46,193 bases of DNA from Sulfurimonas sp. (GTDB lineage Bacteria > Campylobacterota > Campylobacteria > Campylobacterales > Sulfurimonadaceae), in contig NZ_JACUTS010000007.1 in the NCBI RefSeq assembly GCF_014859695.1, positions 1-46,193 on the forward strand, given 5' to 3'. Below the pieces are notes generated by a model. That model was given only the letters and a program-made list of their open reading frames with translations. It made no database searches and was not told where the DNA came from. The position numbers were made by a program, and so were the translations under genes. Below, piece by piece: positions 24,067-33,335 of this stretch; position 1 is the stretch's first letter, and each line of letters starts with the position of its first letter.

Positions 24067-25290
24067 TTATACACTCGGCTTTTTAATCTTTTGCAACTGA
24101 TCTACAATTTTTACAACAACAAGATCGGATGTAACATTTATGGATGTTCTAGCCATATCCAAAATCCTGTCAACTGCTACTATCAAAGCAATATACTCAA
24201 CAGCCAAACCGAGCTGATTTAAGATTACGACCATCATAACAAGCGATGCACTCGGGAGCGCTGCAACCCCGACACTAAGTGCAACAACGGTTACTCCAAG
24301 CCAAAGCTGATCTGCAAAACTTAGATCGACTCCTGCCAGATGAGATATATAAAGCACTGCCACTGTTAGGTATGCGGCAGTTCCGTCCATGGAGACGGTA
24401 GCACCCAAAGGAAGCACAAAAGAGGCGTTTTTCTTATCAACGCCTCCGACCTCCTCTACAACACGCATCGATACAGGCAGAGTTGCCGTACTTGATGCGG
24501 TAGAAAAAGCCATAATCGGCGCTTCGCGTACGTTGCTGAGATATCTAAATGGATTTACGCGTCCAAAAAAAGCCAAAACCGCAGGCAGAGTTATAAGAAG
24601 ATGGATAAGCAAAACAGAGAGAACCATCAACACATACTTCCAAAGACCAATTATTACCTGGGCTCCCTGCTCGGCTATAACATACGAGATTAGGCTAAAG
24701 ACGCCTATTGGCGTTAGCTTAATAACCCACTCCGCCATTATAAGTATTGCATTTGTAACCGCCGTAAAAAAATCCAACACCAGCTGCTTTCTCTCCTCTT
24801 TAAGATGCAGCGAAGCTACGCCAAAGAGAGCGGAAAAAACAATAATCTGCATCATAGAGCCGTTACTTAGAGCATGAAATATATTTGTCGGGATAAAACT
24901 CAGAATCATAGAGCCAAAAGAGAGAGGTGCTATTTCAGAAGCCTTAGCATACTCAAGTCCATGAGCAGATACCGCTTCTCCGATTGGAATCATATTCATT
25001 GCCAAAATAGCCGTAAAAACGGCAAGTGCCGTTGTGAAAATATAGAGCGCGATAGTTCTAAGTCCGATGCTCTTAAGCGTATGCAGGCTTCCAAGCCCCA
25101 CGATTGAAACATAGATACTTGAGAAGACAAGAGGGACTACGAGCATCTTTAAAAAACTTATAAAAATCTGACCTATTACCTGCTGTTTTAACGCCAGTTG
25201 AGGCAGAAAAACCCCAAAAAGAACCCCAAGCACTATGCCTAAGAGAACCAGTCTATTTGTTGTGGAGTACTTTTTGATTTTTTCTATCAT
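24067..25290 (-). CDS. Dicarboxylate/amino acid:cation symporter (DAACS family)
   Basis: About 407 aa with 8 helices and two re-entrant loops. Signature elements: AFSTASSTATLPVSM (first hairpin loop), LPLGATVSMDGTAAYL, and DRILDMARTSINVTSDLVV (substrate- and Na-binding helix 8). This family imports glutamate, aspartate, succinate or similar acids with Na+ or H+. I chose ATG 25290, 13 bases after the mgtE stop; the frame extends to 25326 but that would overlap mgtE and add non-hydrophobic residues. Exact substrate unknown. Confidence 0.88.
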   Translation of the reverse strand: MIEKIKKYSTTNRLVLLGIVLGVLFGVFLPQLALKQQVIGQIFISFLKMLVVPLVFSSIYVSIVGLGSLHTLKSIGLRTIALYIFTTALAVFTAILAMNMIPIGEAVSAHGLEYAKASEIAPLSFGSMILSFIPTNIFHALSNGSMMQIIVFSALFGVASLHLKEERKQLVLDFFTAVTNAILIMAEWVIKLTPIGVFSLISYVIAEQGAQVIIGLWKYVLMVLSVLLIHLLITLPAVLAFFGRVNPFRYLSNVREAPIMAFSTASSTATLPVSMRVVEEVGGVDKKNASFVLPLGATVSMDGTAAYLTVAVLYISHLAGVDLSFADQLWLGVTVVALSVGVAALPSASLVMMVVILNQLGLAVEYIALIVAVDRILDMARTSINVTSDLVVVKIVDQLQKIKKPSV

Positions 25291-25303
25291 CTGTTCAAAA
25301 ACT

Positions 25304-26632
25304 CTACAACAAAATATATGTTGCAAGTGCTAAAAAGCTGAAAAATCCCACAACATCCGTTACCGTTGTTATAATAACAGTGCTTCCTATAGCAGGGTCG
25401 ATATCCATTCTTTTAAGAAAAAGGGGAACAGCCGCTCCAAAGAGACCCGCCATAAAAAGGTTTATTACCATACTAAGGGCAATTACGACGCCAAGCATAT
25501 TTATCTTGAACCAAACCGCTGCCACAATCCCCATAACAACCGCGAAAATAACTCCATTCATCAAAGAGATTAAAACCTCTTTTTTAATAATACGCATAGC
25601 ATCACCCTGTGAAATTCCTCCAAGAGCGAGCTGTCTCACAACAACAGTAAGACTCTGCGTTCCCGCATTTCCGCCCATTGAAGCGACGATGGGCATTAAA
25701 ACGGCAAGGGCTACCATGCTCTGGAGAGTATCTGCAAAAAAGCCTATAACTATGGAAGCAAATATGGCAGTGAAGAGGTTGAGCCCAAGCCAAGAGGCTC
25801 TTTTCTTACCCGCTCTAAATATCTCGTCATACTCCTCTGCATCATCGTCTACTCCGGCAAGATGGTACATCTGCTCCGTTGCATGTTCGTTGATAATATC
25901 ATAGATATCATCCGAAGTTATACGCCCAAGCAAAACTCCGTACGCATTGACAATCGGCATAACAGAGAGGTCATACTCTTCAAAATAGTGAACGACATCT
26001 TTAATGTTCTCTCTATCCTCTGCTTTTTTTGGCTCAAAACTATCTTCGCTCTGCTCTATGTTTTTTATTAGAGTTTTGTCAAAATCAAAGACAAGCAAAT
26101 CATCCAAGCCTACCGTAAAGAGAAGTTTTTTATCGTTACCGATAATAAAGAGATTTTGTATATTTTCTATCTCTTTAGCTTTTCTAAGCTCAGCAAACCT
26201 TCTTATGACGTCATGTACAATCTCCTCTTTATATGCAGTGAAAATTTCAAGCTGCATATAGGCGCCGGCATCATCCTCGTCGTAAGTCTGAAGTTTGATA
26301 ATCTCCTTTCTATCATCTTCATCAAGCGTATCAAAAACCTTAGAAGCTACACTCTCATCAACCTCTTGAAGCTCATGCATAAAGTCAACTTGGTCATCCG
26401 ACTCAAGCGCAGATACCGCATCACGAAGCTCCTCAATGCTAAAGTTCTCTACAACATCGTCAAAATATCTATCAGGAAGAGCAAGAGCAACATCACCGAT
26501 AAGATCTTTTGGTACGAGTTTCAGAGCTGCGGCAAATTCACTATCATCGAGCTGCTTGAGTATCTTTGCTATATCGGAGGGGTGAATCTCGCTTAGCTCA
26601 TGGGCATTTAAATACTCTTGCAATTTATTCAT
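25304..26632 (-). CDS. mgtE: Magnesium transporter MgtE
   Basis: 442 aa with the full MgtE plan: an N-terminal helical superhelix (LSEIHPSDIAKILKQL onward), a CBS pair (about 130-250), a connecting helix and five membrane helices with the pore signature PIVASMGGNAGTQSLTV. The cytoplasmic N and CBS domains close the pore when Mg2+ is plentiful, so regulation is at protein level. It follows the yceI gene by 12 bp and is likely part of a run yceI-mgtE-symporter. Confidence 0.93.
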   Translation of the reverse strand: MNKLQEYLNAHELSEIHPSDIAKILKQLDDSEFAAALKLVPKDLIGDVALALPDRYFDDVVENFSIEELRDAVSALESDDQVDFMHELQEVDESVASKVFDTLDEDDRKEIIKLQTYDEDDAGAYMQLEIFTAYKEEIVHDVIRRFAELRKAKEIENIQNLFIIGNDKKLLFTVGLDDLLVFDFDKTLIKNIEQSEDSFEPKKAEDRENIKDVVHYFEEYDLSVMPIVNAYGVLLGRITSDDIYDIINEHATEQMYHLAGVDDDAEEYDEIFRAGKKRASWLGLNLFTAIFASIVIGFFADTLQSMVALAVLMPIVASMGGNAGTQSLTVVVRQLALGGISQGDAMRIIKKEVLISLMNGVIFAVVMGIVAAVWFKINMLGVVIALSMVINLFMAGLFGAAVPLFLKRMDIDPAIGSTVIITTVTDVVGFFSFLALATYILL

Positions 26633-26644
26633 AAAGTAGTTATC

Positions 26645-27172
26645 TTAAAATGTAGCTTTTATTAAAAGATCAACCTGATCACGCACACACATAAACATCA
26701 TGCAAGGCATCTCAATCCCGTAATCGCTCATTAAAATCATCGAATTTGCCTCTATAACCAAGCTGCCATCTATCGTTGTTATTTTAGCATCTGCGCTCAA
26801 CTCTCTTTTTTCTCCGTGAAAATCAAGCGTGCCGTTGATAACATAACCATCCTCTTTCTCTGTTTTTACTATACTCGATATTGTGTAGGTAGCAAAAGCA
26901 AATTTATCCGATTGAATCTCTTTATACATGCTCTTATCTCTGTCGCTCTTATCACTTGTAAAAAGAGTTGTCTCAACCCAAAACTTACCATTAATAGTAG
27001 TAATATCGTTGTTCTCTATGGTTAAATCCGCCTTGAGATAGTTATTTACAGGGTCAATGGTGCTATCCATCATCATCTCTGTGTGTGCTGCGACATAGCC
27101 GCTTTTCAACTCTAAGTTAATCGCAAAGAGGGGGAGTGCTAAAAGCAACATCGTAAATATTTTTTTCATCAT
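26645..27172 (-). CDS. YceI family periplasmic protein
   Basis: 175 aa with a signal peptide (MMKKIFTMLLLALPLFA) and the YceI lipocalin-like beta-barrel, which binds isoprenoid chains such as polyprenyl lipids. Recognisable segments are ITTINGKFWVETTLFTSDK, FATYTISSI and VINGTLDFHGEKRELSADAKI. The first of two ATGs at 27172 is close to AAGGA (3 nt); the second at 27169 has better spacing. An extended -10 (TGCTAAAAT on the minus strand near 27203) suggests its own promoter despite the upstream operon. Confidence 0.85.
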   Translation of the reverse strand: MMKKIFTMLLLALPLFAINLELKSGYVAAHTEMMMDSTIDPVNNYLKADLTIENNDITTINGKFWVETTLFTSDKSDRDKSMYKEIQSDKFAFATYTISSIVKTEKEDGYVINGTLDFHGEKRELSADAKITTIDGSLVIEANSMILMSDYGIEMPCMMFMCVRDQVDLLIKATF

Positions 27173-27197
27173 AAATCCTTATTATTAAATTGGTACA

Positions 27198-27206
27198 ATT
27201 TTAGCA
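27198..27206 (-). promoter_or_regulatory. Extended -10 promoter of yceI
   Basis: Minus strand reads TGCTAAAAT, an extended -10 with five of six bases of the hexamer. It lies about 26 bases before the start codon, between the upstream membrane-protein gene and yceI. Confidence 0.45.
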
Positions 27207-27217
27207 TATATTTTGCT

Positions 27218-28126
27218 TTAATGCAGAGCTCTTGAGAGAGCAACCGCCAAACCAAGACCTGATGCCATCCAACCGACAAATATCATCATAAATGCGAGTT
27301 TCGTTATGCTCGCTTCTTTGCTAAGAGTTCTAAATACGACCACGTTGTAGTAGGAGATGGTAAAAGGGTAGAACATAGCAAGAAGAAGTGGAAGCTCCAA
27401 ATATGAGAGTGTATAGCTAGACGCAAAAATAAGAGCTATAAAAATATGCTTTTTTGTTTTTGATATGTTGATGAAATATGCACCGACTAATCCCAAGAGG
27501 TGAAATGCGATGATTGTAAAAGTGTACTGCGACCAGATATCTATGTTTGAGTGTCTGGAGAGAGTCTCAAAAAGATTTGAATCCAAAAATATCCATAACA
27601 TCAAAGGGAGATATTGAAGATATGGGTGTGAAACCTCTTTCTCATCCGTCTCGACCATATAGTCTCTAAGCACAAAAGCGCTAAAAAGCGCAATTGCGCT
27701 AAAGCCGACTGCCATATATACTCTGTTATCGGCATCATAGGTGAAAAAATATGTGCCGATTGTGTATGCTATCGCAAGAGCGAAAAGGAGCTCTTTTTGC
27801 TGTTTTGCTTTAAATAGATAGATCCCAAGCGGAGCCATAACACCGACTGAGAGACCAAGCAGAATAAGTGTAAAACTGTTGTAGTCAGGGTATAGAGTCG
27901 ACAAAAGCAGCTGCAGACCAAGAGCAACCATTATCTTATGTATAGGATTGCTGATTTTACCCCATGAAAAACCGCCCAGAATAGTCCCTGTCACTCCGCC
28001 GACAAACATCGGAAAGAGTGTCACAATATCTGAGTTGTAGTGCTCGGCAACGCCCGTCTGGACTATCAAGAGATAGAAACAGAGCTCAAATCCAAGAAGT
28101 AAAACAAGAGCTAAAGAGTGGATCAT
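27218..28126 (-). CDS. Polytopic membrane protein, 302 aa, in the oxidase-like/ABC operon
   Basis: Nine to ten predicted helices fill almost the whole protein. Short loops such as GGFSWGKISNPIHK between early helices recall MFS-type carriers, but the length (302 aa) is short for MFS and I cannot assign a family. Histidines at SHPYLQYLP and RHSN could be functional. Its ATG overlaps the stop of the oxidase-like gene (ATGA), so it is the last member of a five-gene translationally coupled set, and probably a partner of that protein. Confidence 0.7.
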   Translation of the reverse strand: MIHSLALVLLLGFELCFYLLIVQTGVAEHYNSDIVTLFPMFVGGVTGTILGGFSWGKISNPIHKIMVALGLQLLLSTLYPDYNSFTLILLGLSVGVMAPLGIYLFKAKQQKELLFALAIAYTIGTYFFTYDADNRVYMAVGFSAIALFSAFVLRDYMVETDEKEVSHPYLQYLPLMLWIFLDSNLFETLSRHSNIDIWSQYTFTIIAFHLLGLVGAYFINISKTKKHIFIALIFASSYTLSYLELPLLLAMFYPFTISYYNVVVFRTLSKEASITKLAFMMIFVGWMASGLGLAVALSRALH

Positions 28127-29664
28127 AAGCGGCTTCTAAAGATGAGATATAAAAGAGCGTAAGAGATGTCGTAAAAACCTACAAGAAGCCCAAGTGCGTC
28201 TATCGTCCCAAGGTAAAAGAGAGATAAAAAAACACTCCCCGTAATAAGACGAGCAATTGAGGTAAAATAGGCAAAAAGATGCCCCTCTTTGGTTATTCCA
28301 ACAAGATGTAAAATTCCCACAAAGCCCATAAAACCAAATACCAAATAGTAGTAAGGCGTAAAATGTAACCCTAAAAACTCAAACAGTATTGGAGCTGATA
28401 AAAAGAGTATCAATGCGCCCAGACCATCAGATGCAAAACCGTTTAGATGGTATAGCCCAAGCGGAGAGGGTTTTGAAATCTTTATCTTTTTTACAATAAA
28501 ATAGATAATTCCAATAACCGCTAAAATACCGCCCAAGAGACGAATCTGCCACATGGATATGACATCAATCGCAAAAATTTCTGCTTCATCAAAACCTGCC
28601 AGCGTGAGAGAGATAAAAATAACCCCGATAACAAGAAGCCAAAAGTGCATAAACCTCTCGGGCAGTTTGTAGAAATATTTCAACACGCTAAGAGACATAA
28701 AAAATATTCCAAGCCCAATGGCGACATGAGCATGTGCGACTATCAAATCGTTTCTATGAAACGGCCAGCGGATTTCTGGGATAAAAAGGATATTGCCCTG
28801 AATCATCACAAACAAAAATGCCCAGATGGAGATGACCAGATAAGGCGTGGATTTCAGAGTAATCTTTGCATCCATGCACCACTTTATAAGCAGCGGGGCG
28901 TAGGCAAAAGTTAGCCACTGATAAACCCACTCTTCATTGTATGAAAGCTCTCCTCTAAAAATGCGCGTGGCAACCGAGAGAGCGTATCCGACGAGCGGAA
29001 GAATCCAAAAGATGTGCCATTTAGCGACAAACTCCTCTTTTGCATGCAGCTTTATCATAAGATAAAAGAGCGGAATCAGCGTAAAACTCATACCCAGAGT
29101 ATTGTCCCCGTGAGGTCCTATAAGCGTTTTTTCAACCTGTCCGTAAGTCGGATTCATTAGAACAATAAGTGCCAAAGGTGCCACAAAAAGAAGAGCTTTT
29201 GAAACTTTTACCCAAAGAGGCGCAACCTCATACTGTTTTATGGTTTTAAAGATTGCAATAATATAAAAAATACCCGAAGCCGCAAGTATAAAGTTAAGTT
29301 CGTACGCAAAATCATAAAACGGCAGACCTCTTTGAACTCCCAAAGAGATAGAGAGAACCGCCATAAATAAAAAAAGATGCCACAACAAAAAGTAGTTTCT
29401 TAAGGGCTCTACTGCAGCGCTTAAATCCAGCTTCTCTTTCGCAAAGAGCGCAAAGGGAAGTAGGGAGAGAGCGAGCATAATCGGACCGTATAGCATCAGC
29501 GTAATATGAAGGGAGCGCGCGGTTGAAGCATTTAATAGGGTATTGTCTAAAGAGGAAAATCCCAACATCTGTGCCGCATATATAACACCCGCTGTAATAG
29601 AGCCTAAAAATATAAAAGCCCAAATAGGGATAACCGAATCTATTAATCTATAAAATTTGTCCAT
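28123..29664 (-). CDS. Heme-copper oxidase subunit I-like membrane protein lacking the CuB His-His pair
   Basis: 513 aa with about 14 predicted helices. Similarity to the CcoN/NorB superfamily is visible in two places: ARSLHITLMLYG (His53, helix II low-spin heme ligand) and FHRNDLIVAHAHVAIG (His311 and His313, helix X, as in cbb3 and NorB). GPHGDNTLGMSF (His185) aligns with the helix VI histidine of CcoN. The helix VII His-His pair that completes the CuB/FeB site is missing: the matching stretch reads GYALSVATRIF. Hence it may bind heme b but probably cannot reduce O2 or NO in the usual way. It overlaps the ABC ATPase gene by 17 bp and the next gene by 4. No cytochrome c subunit adjoins it. 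Confidence 0.7.
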   Translation of the reverse strand: MDKFYRLIDSVIPIWAFIFLGSITAGVIYAAQMLGFSSLDNTLLNASTARSLHITLMLYGPIMLALSLLPFALFAKEKLDLSAAVEPLRNYFLLWHLFLFMAVLSISLGVQRGLPFYDFAYELNFILAASGIFYIIAIFKTIKQYEVAPLWVKVSKALLFVAPLALIVLMNPTYGQVEKTLIGPHGDNTLGMSFTLIPLFYLMIKLHAKEEFVAKWHIFWILPLVGYALSVATRIFRGELSYNEEWVYQWLTFAYAPLLIKWCMDAKITLKSTPYLVISIWAFLFVMIQGNILFIPEIRWPFHRNDLIVAHAHVAIGLGIFFMSLSVLKYFYKLPERFMHFWLLVIGVIFISLTLAGFDEAEIFAIDVISMWQIRLLGGILAVIGIIYFIVKKIKISKPSPLGLYHLNGFASDGLGALILFLSAPILFEFLGLHFTPYYYLVFGFMGFVGILHLVGITKEGHLFAYFTSIARLITGSVFLSLFYLGTIDALGLLVGFYDISYALLYLIFRSRL

Positions 29665-30271
29665 CTTTTAGCCTGATAATTTGAGTTGCATAATTTTCTA
29701 TCTGCATGTCATGAGAGGCGACAACTACCGTAGTGCCACGCTTTACCGCTTGGGCTAAAAGTCCATAGACTATTTGAGAGTTTTTTGAGTCAAGACTACC
29801 GGTGGGCTCATCCGCAAAGATGATTTTTGGTTCGTTCACAAGAGCGCGGGCAAGTGCCACGCGTTGTCTCTGCCCGCCGGAAATCTCATTTGGATAACGT
29901 GAGGAGAGCTCTAAAATACCTAGTTCTTCAAGTATCTTCTCTATATTTTGTTTCTTATCTTCGAGTGCTGCAAGAGCTATATTTTCATAAACGCTTAAAT
30001 AGTTTATAAGGTAGTGAAACTGAAAAACAAACCCCACCTTGCTTTGACGGAAATAGTCTATATTTTTGATTTTTTCAACCGACTCACCATCTATTAAAAG
30101 CTCTCCGCTTGAGGGTTTTAGCAGGGTTGAGAGAATGGAGAGAAGTGTTGATTTTCCGCTTCCGCTCTCTCCGCTTAAAAAGAGAAATTCGCCGCTCTTT
30201 ATCTCGAACGAAAGGTCAAAAAGAACCTGCTCTGCGCCGTAAAAGTGAGAAACATGTGACGCTTGTATCAT
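29648..30271 (-). CDS. ABC transporter ATPase (LolD/MacB type)
   Basis: About 207 aa with Walker [11 protein letters not shown]-loop FVFQFHYL, signature SGGQRQR, Walker [13 protein letters not shown] and H-loop SHD. The phrase DEPTGSLD is typical of the LolD/FtsE/MacB branch, which couples to FtsX-fold permeases such as the one upstream. I chose ATG 30271, overlapping the permease stop as ATGA with AAGGA five bases before it; an ATG two codons earlier is in frame. Probably works in lipoprotein, peptide or mechanotransmission-type transport, not solute uptake. Confidence 0.9.
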   Translation of the reverse strand: MIQASHVSHFYGAEQVLFDLSFEIKSGEFLFLSGESGSGKSTLLSILSTLLKPSSGELLIDGESVEKIKNIDYFRQSKVGFVFQFHYLINYLSVYENIALAALEDKKQNIEKILEELGILELSSRYPNEISGGQRQRVALARALVNEPKIIFADEPTGSLDSKNSQIVYGLLAQAVKRGTTVVVASHDMQIENYATQIIRLKDGQIL

Positions 30272-31341
30272 GCACATCCTTGATTTATCAGAAGTATCGG
30301 GTCCGTTTTAGAGGCAATCCACGCTGGTATCAGTGAGCCCAAAAGAGCCATAAAAATCGTTGAGGCAAAAACATACAGCGCGGTTGAGAGCGATAGTGTT
30401 CCGTTTACATAGCCCTGAAGCATCTCAATATGCGGAAGCATAGCCAAAATGCCAAGACTCAGAAGAAGCGCAAATATATAGGCAGAAATACTCATAATAA
30501 GTGTTTCAAAAAAGAGATTTTTAATGATAAAAAGGCGGCTCTTGCCGAGTGCGCGCATGATTCCAAACTCCTCTTTGCGAGAGTTTACAATCATGCTCAT
30601 AACCGAGGCAATTCCCATGAGTCCCATAGCAAAAGCGAGCGTTGAGATAACAAGGGATGAGTTCTCAATGATTTTAAACTGGTTATACTCTTTTACAAAA
30701 GTCTGTGTCGTCTTTACCTCGACCTCACTGCTTAACTCGGATATTTTTCCAACAATGGCATCTATCTCGCTTGGAGAGGAGGATGAGACCAAGAGAAAAG
30801 ATGCCGAGCGGTTAAAAAGCTTGCCCGCATCTCTTATATTCATAACAACACCGCCCTCTTCAAAGCCTATTTCACTGCTGTAAACACCCGATATTGTAAA
30901 TTTCTTATTTCCTATATTGATCTCTTTTACAACAAACTGTTTTGCAAGATTCTCACCGAGTATAACCTCTCCCTCTTTTGGATAAACTCCCTCCGCAAGC
31001 TTGTAGTGAGGAAAATGGTTTGCGGTCGTACCGTAAATCCCCGCAATGGGTATATGCCCAATAGGAGAGGCGCCGACAATCATAGCATAGCTTGAAGAGA
31101 CATGCGGCAGTGCATCTATCTTTTGAATAAGCGCAATATCTACGTTTGAAAAAAATGTATCCGAGATCCCTTTTTGTGTGACAATGATATCGCCGTCCGT
31201 ATTAATCATCTTAGAGTACATCCCGATTACGCCCTGAGATACGGAGCTGATGAGAAAAATCGCCATGACGGCGATGGTAATAGATGAGAATATTAGAAGG
31301 GTTTTAAAAGAATTTTTGCTGAGTGCTTTGAGTGAAATCAC
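30268..31341 (-). CDS. ABC transporter permease (MacB/FtsX type)
   Basis: 357 aa: helix 1 (about 15-38), a large periplasmic domain of about 190 residues (MacB_PCD-like, with GDIIVTQKG and VILGENLAKQF), then three helices starting at SSLVISTLAFAMGLMGIASVM. NSRKEEFGIMRALGKSR is the cytoplasmic coupling loop of FtsX-fold permeases. Such permeases extract or push periplasmic substrates. GTG start at 31341 overlaps the stop of the preceding gene. Forms a transporter with the ATPase encoded next. Confidence 0.88.
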   Translation of the reverse strand: MISLKALSKNSFKTLLIFSSITIAVMAIFLISSVSQGVIGMYSKMINTDGDIIVTQKGISDTFFSNVDIALIQKIDALPHVSSSYAMIVGASPIGHIPIAGIYGTTANHFPHYKLAEGVYPKEGEVILGENLAKQFVVKEINIGNKKFTISGVYSSEIGFEEGGVVMNIRDAGKLFNRSASFLLVSSSSPSEIDAIVGKISELSSEVEVKTTQTFVKEYNQFKIIENSSLVISTLAFAMGLMGIASVMSMIVNSRKEEFGIMRALGKSRLFIIKNLFFETLIMSISAYIFALLLSLGILAMLPHIEMLQGYVNGTLSLSTALYVFASTIFMALLGSLIPAWIASKTDPILLINQGCA

Positions 31342-31808
31342 TTCTCAATCGCCATTTTTAACTCTTCTTTTGTCGAGATAAACGATATCTCTTTGATTTT
31401 TGACTCTTCTATATGCAGAAGAGTGATTTTTTGCTCTTTGTTTGGAACTGCGTTTTGGAACTTTTCTCCATAATGCAGGTATATTAGATGTTTATACTTT
31501 TGTAGTTTTGGCAGGGCAAACATATTCGTAATTAACGAGGGCATCTTGTTTATGTCCGCTATAAATACAGAGTTGTTTTTTGGCAGATAAAAAGGGCTCT
31601 GAGTATTGAGATATTCGTTAACCAAAGCTCCCGTATCTTTTTCAAAAGCGACTATTACCAACTTGGTCTTTTTGGGTATTTTCATTTGGCGCCCCATCGG
31701 CGTCTCATATTTAAAGCTATCCAGCATATTAAGCGGAGAGGTTATAGTAAGCGGGGCTGCACCTAAAATCGCGACACTAAGAGTTAAAGCGGTTAAAAAT
31801 CTGTTCAT
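31338..31808 (-). CDS. Exported protein, 156 aa, first gene of the oxidase-like/ABC operon
   Basis: A signal peptide (cleavage near ILGAAPL) precedes a compact alpha/beta domain with a thioredoxin-like strand order (KTKLVIVAFEKDTGALVNEYL, NSVFIADINKMP) but no CxxC, so no thiol redox role. The ending HIEESKIKEISFISTKEEL is charged. Strong AAGGAAAAAA site before the ATG. Family not recognised. Being upstream of, and overlapping, the MacB-like permease gene, it may be the substrate-handling periplasmic partner of the transporter. Confidence 0.7.
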   Translation of the reverse strand: MNRFLTALTLSVAILGAAPLTITSPLNMLDSFKYETPMGRQMKIPKKTKLVIVAFEKDTGALVNEYLNTQSPFYLPKNNSVFIADINKMPSLITNMFALPKLQKYKHLIYLHYGEKFQNAVPNKEQKITLLHIEESKIKEISFISTKEELKMAIEK

Positions 31809-31851
31809 TTTTTTCCTTGAATAGTTAAGATAAAATTATACTATCGATATG

Positions 31852-32598
31852 TTAATTGATGGTAAAAACAGGTATTTCGGCTGCAACTCTATATCTTACC
31901 CTGACGCCCCAGTACCCAAGCCCTCTAGATACATATAGAAGCGTATTTCTATATCTGTAAAGCCCTGAAATATAGGGTTGAAAATATTTAACGACAATGC
32001 TAAAAGGGTATATCTGCCCGCCATGCGTATGTCCGCTTAGTTGTAAATCTATGCGAAAATCTTCCACATGAGCTATATCTTTTGGCTGATGAGTAAGCAG
32101 TATAGTAGAGAGTTTTGGGTCTAATCTACCAAAGAGCTCTTTTATAGGTCGTTTTATCCCTCTTACAAAACCGTATCTATCACTAAGTCCCACCAACTGC
32201 ACAACAGAGCCCTTCAGTGCTATCTCCGCTATCTTGTTGTCAAGACAATGAACTCCGACACTCTCCATAACCGACTCTAGATCTTTTGGACCATAAACGA
32301 TATCGTGATTGCCGGTCACATAGTAAGATGGCGCTTCAAGCTCTCTAAAACACTCTAGCTGCTCTTTTACATTTAGCGCGGAAGTTTGAAGTATATCTCC
32401 GCTAAAGAGCACAAGATCAGGCTTAAGAGCATTTGTTTTTTTGACAAGATTTTCAAGATACCGAACCCCAACATCTTTACTAAGATGCAAATCTGAGAGC
32501 AAAATTATGCGAAGCCCGTTTAAAGAGCTGCAAAATGAATCGCTCTGAATCGCTATCTCATCAAAGGGAAAATATTTCCAGCCTATCTGAAGAGACAC
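31852..32598 (-). CDS. Calcineurin-like metallophosphoesterase (YkuE-like)
   Basis: 248 aa with the five metallophosphoesterase motifs in order: LSDLHLS, FSGDIL, TGNHD, LTHQP and SGHTHGGQ. Overall layout is that of the YkuE / UDP-2,3-diacylglucosamine hydrolase-like group. Unlike many YkuE proteins it has no N-terminal membrane helix or Tat signal, so it probably acts in the cytoplasm or at the membrane face. GTG start at 32598, 11 bp after the upstream lipoprotein gene. The physiological phosphoester is unknown. Confidence 0.85.
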   Translation of the reverse strand: MSLQIGWKYFPFDEIAIQSDSFCSSLNGLRIILLSDLHLSKDVGVRYLENLVKKTNALKPDLVLFSGDILQTSALNVKEQLECFRELEAPSYYVTGNHDIVYGPKDLESVMESVGVHCLDNKIAEIALKGSVVQLVGLSDRYGFVRGIKRPIKELFGRLDPKLSTILLTHQPKDIAHVEDFRIDLQLSGHTHGGQIYPFSIVVKYFQPYISGLYRYRNTLLYVSRGLGYWGVRVRYRVAAEIPVFTIN

Positions 32599-32609
32599 TC
32601 TTGCCTAGC

Positions 32610-33266
32610 CTAGTTTTGAAAATGTTTTACTGTAAGCTCTATCCACTTATCAAGAGCGGGTTTAATATTTTCAAACTTCAGAGTCTCGTCATCTAAGATG
32701 ATTTTTTCATCTTTGATAATCTCCATGCTCTCAAACATACTCTCGCCTGTTGTAGCATCAACAATACGCTTCTCGCCCAAAATTCTGACATTTCCATCGG
32801 CATAAGAGTTGTATGATGTTACCGTCACATCCATTGCGATAGGCGAAAATTGGTTCCACTTCTTATCGTCAAAATGAACCTCAACTGCAGAGATTGCAGA
32901 CTCCAAAACAATAGTATCCTGCTCTTTCATATCTACAACTTTAAAGTTGCTGTTTTTTTGAATCTCACTTTTATATCCCTCTGTTACATACTCGGATATC
33001 TTTTTATAAAGCATTGTTTGAGGATCACTCTGCTGTGCTTCAGGAATCGTCGCTATTACCTGAGCAGGAGAGATTAAAACTGTTTTGTGCTTTGAGATCT
33101 CATACTCTTTAAAACTCTTCGTAGCACTAAGTCCATCGGAACTCTTAAGTTGTGTATAGTCATTAAAAAAGCCGCTGTTCTTAGCCGCTACACTCTTGCC
33201 TGCACAGCCGTTTATTAAAAATGCAAAAGCGATTAGTGCTACAGTAAATGTTGTTGATAGTTTCAA
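32610..33266 (-). CDS. Lipoprotein, DUF3313-like
   Basis: 218 aa with lipobox LINGC (acylated Cys21), then SGFFNDYTQLK, which resembles the start of DUF3313 lipoproteins, and a beta-rich body (KHKTVLISPAQVIATIP, VLESAISAVEVHF). Start is a TTG with AAGGA five bases upstream; a TATAAT lies at 33331-33326 on the minus strand. Likely outer-membrane anchored; function unknown. A 7-bp inverted repeat (AAAACAG/CTGTTTT) lies in its leader. Confidence 0.7.
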   Translation of the reverse strand: MKLSTTFTVALIAFAFLINGCAGKSVAAKNSGFFNDYTQLKSSDGLSATKSFKEYEISKHKTVLISPAQVIATIPEAQQSDPQTMLYKKISEYVTEGYKSEIQKNSNFKVVDMKEQDTIVLESAISAVEVHFDDKKWNQFSPIAMDVTVTSYNSYADGNVRILGEKRIVDATTGESMFESMEIIKDEKIILDDETLKFENIKPALDKWIELTVKHFQN

Positions 33267-33325
33267 ATTAATCCTTTATTTAAAACAGCGTGTCTCTACT
33301 GTTTTTTGTAATAATATCATTTTAG

Positions 33326-33331
33326 ATTATA
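33326..33331 (-). promoter_or_regulatory. -10 element of the DUF3313-like lipoprotein gene
   Basis: TATAAT on the minus strand, about 60 bases upstream of the TTG start. It immediately adjoins the end of repeat element A. Confidence 0.4.
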
Positions 33332-33335
33332 AACT

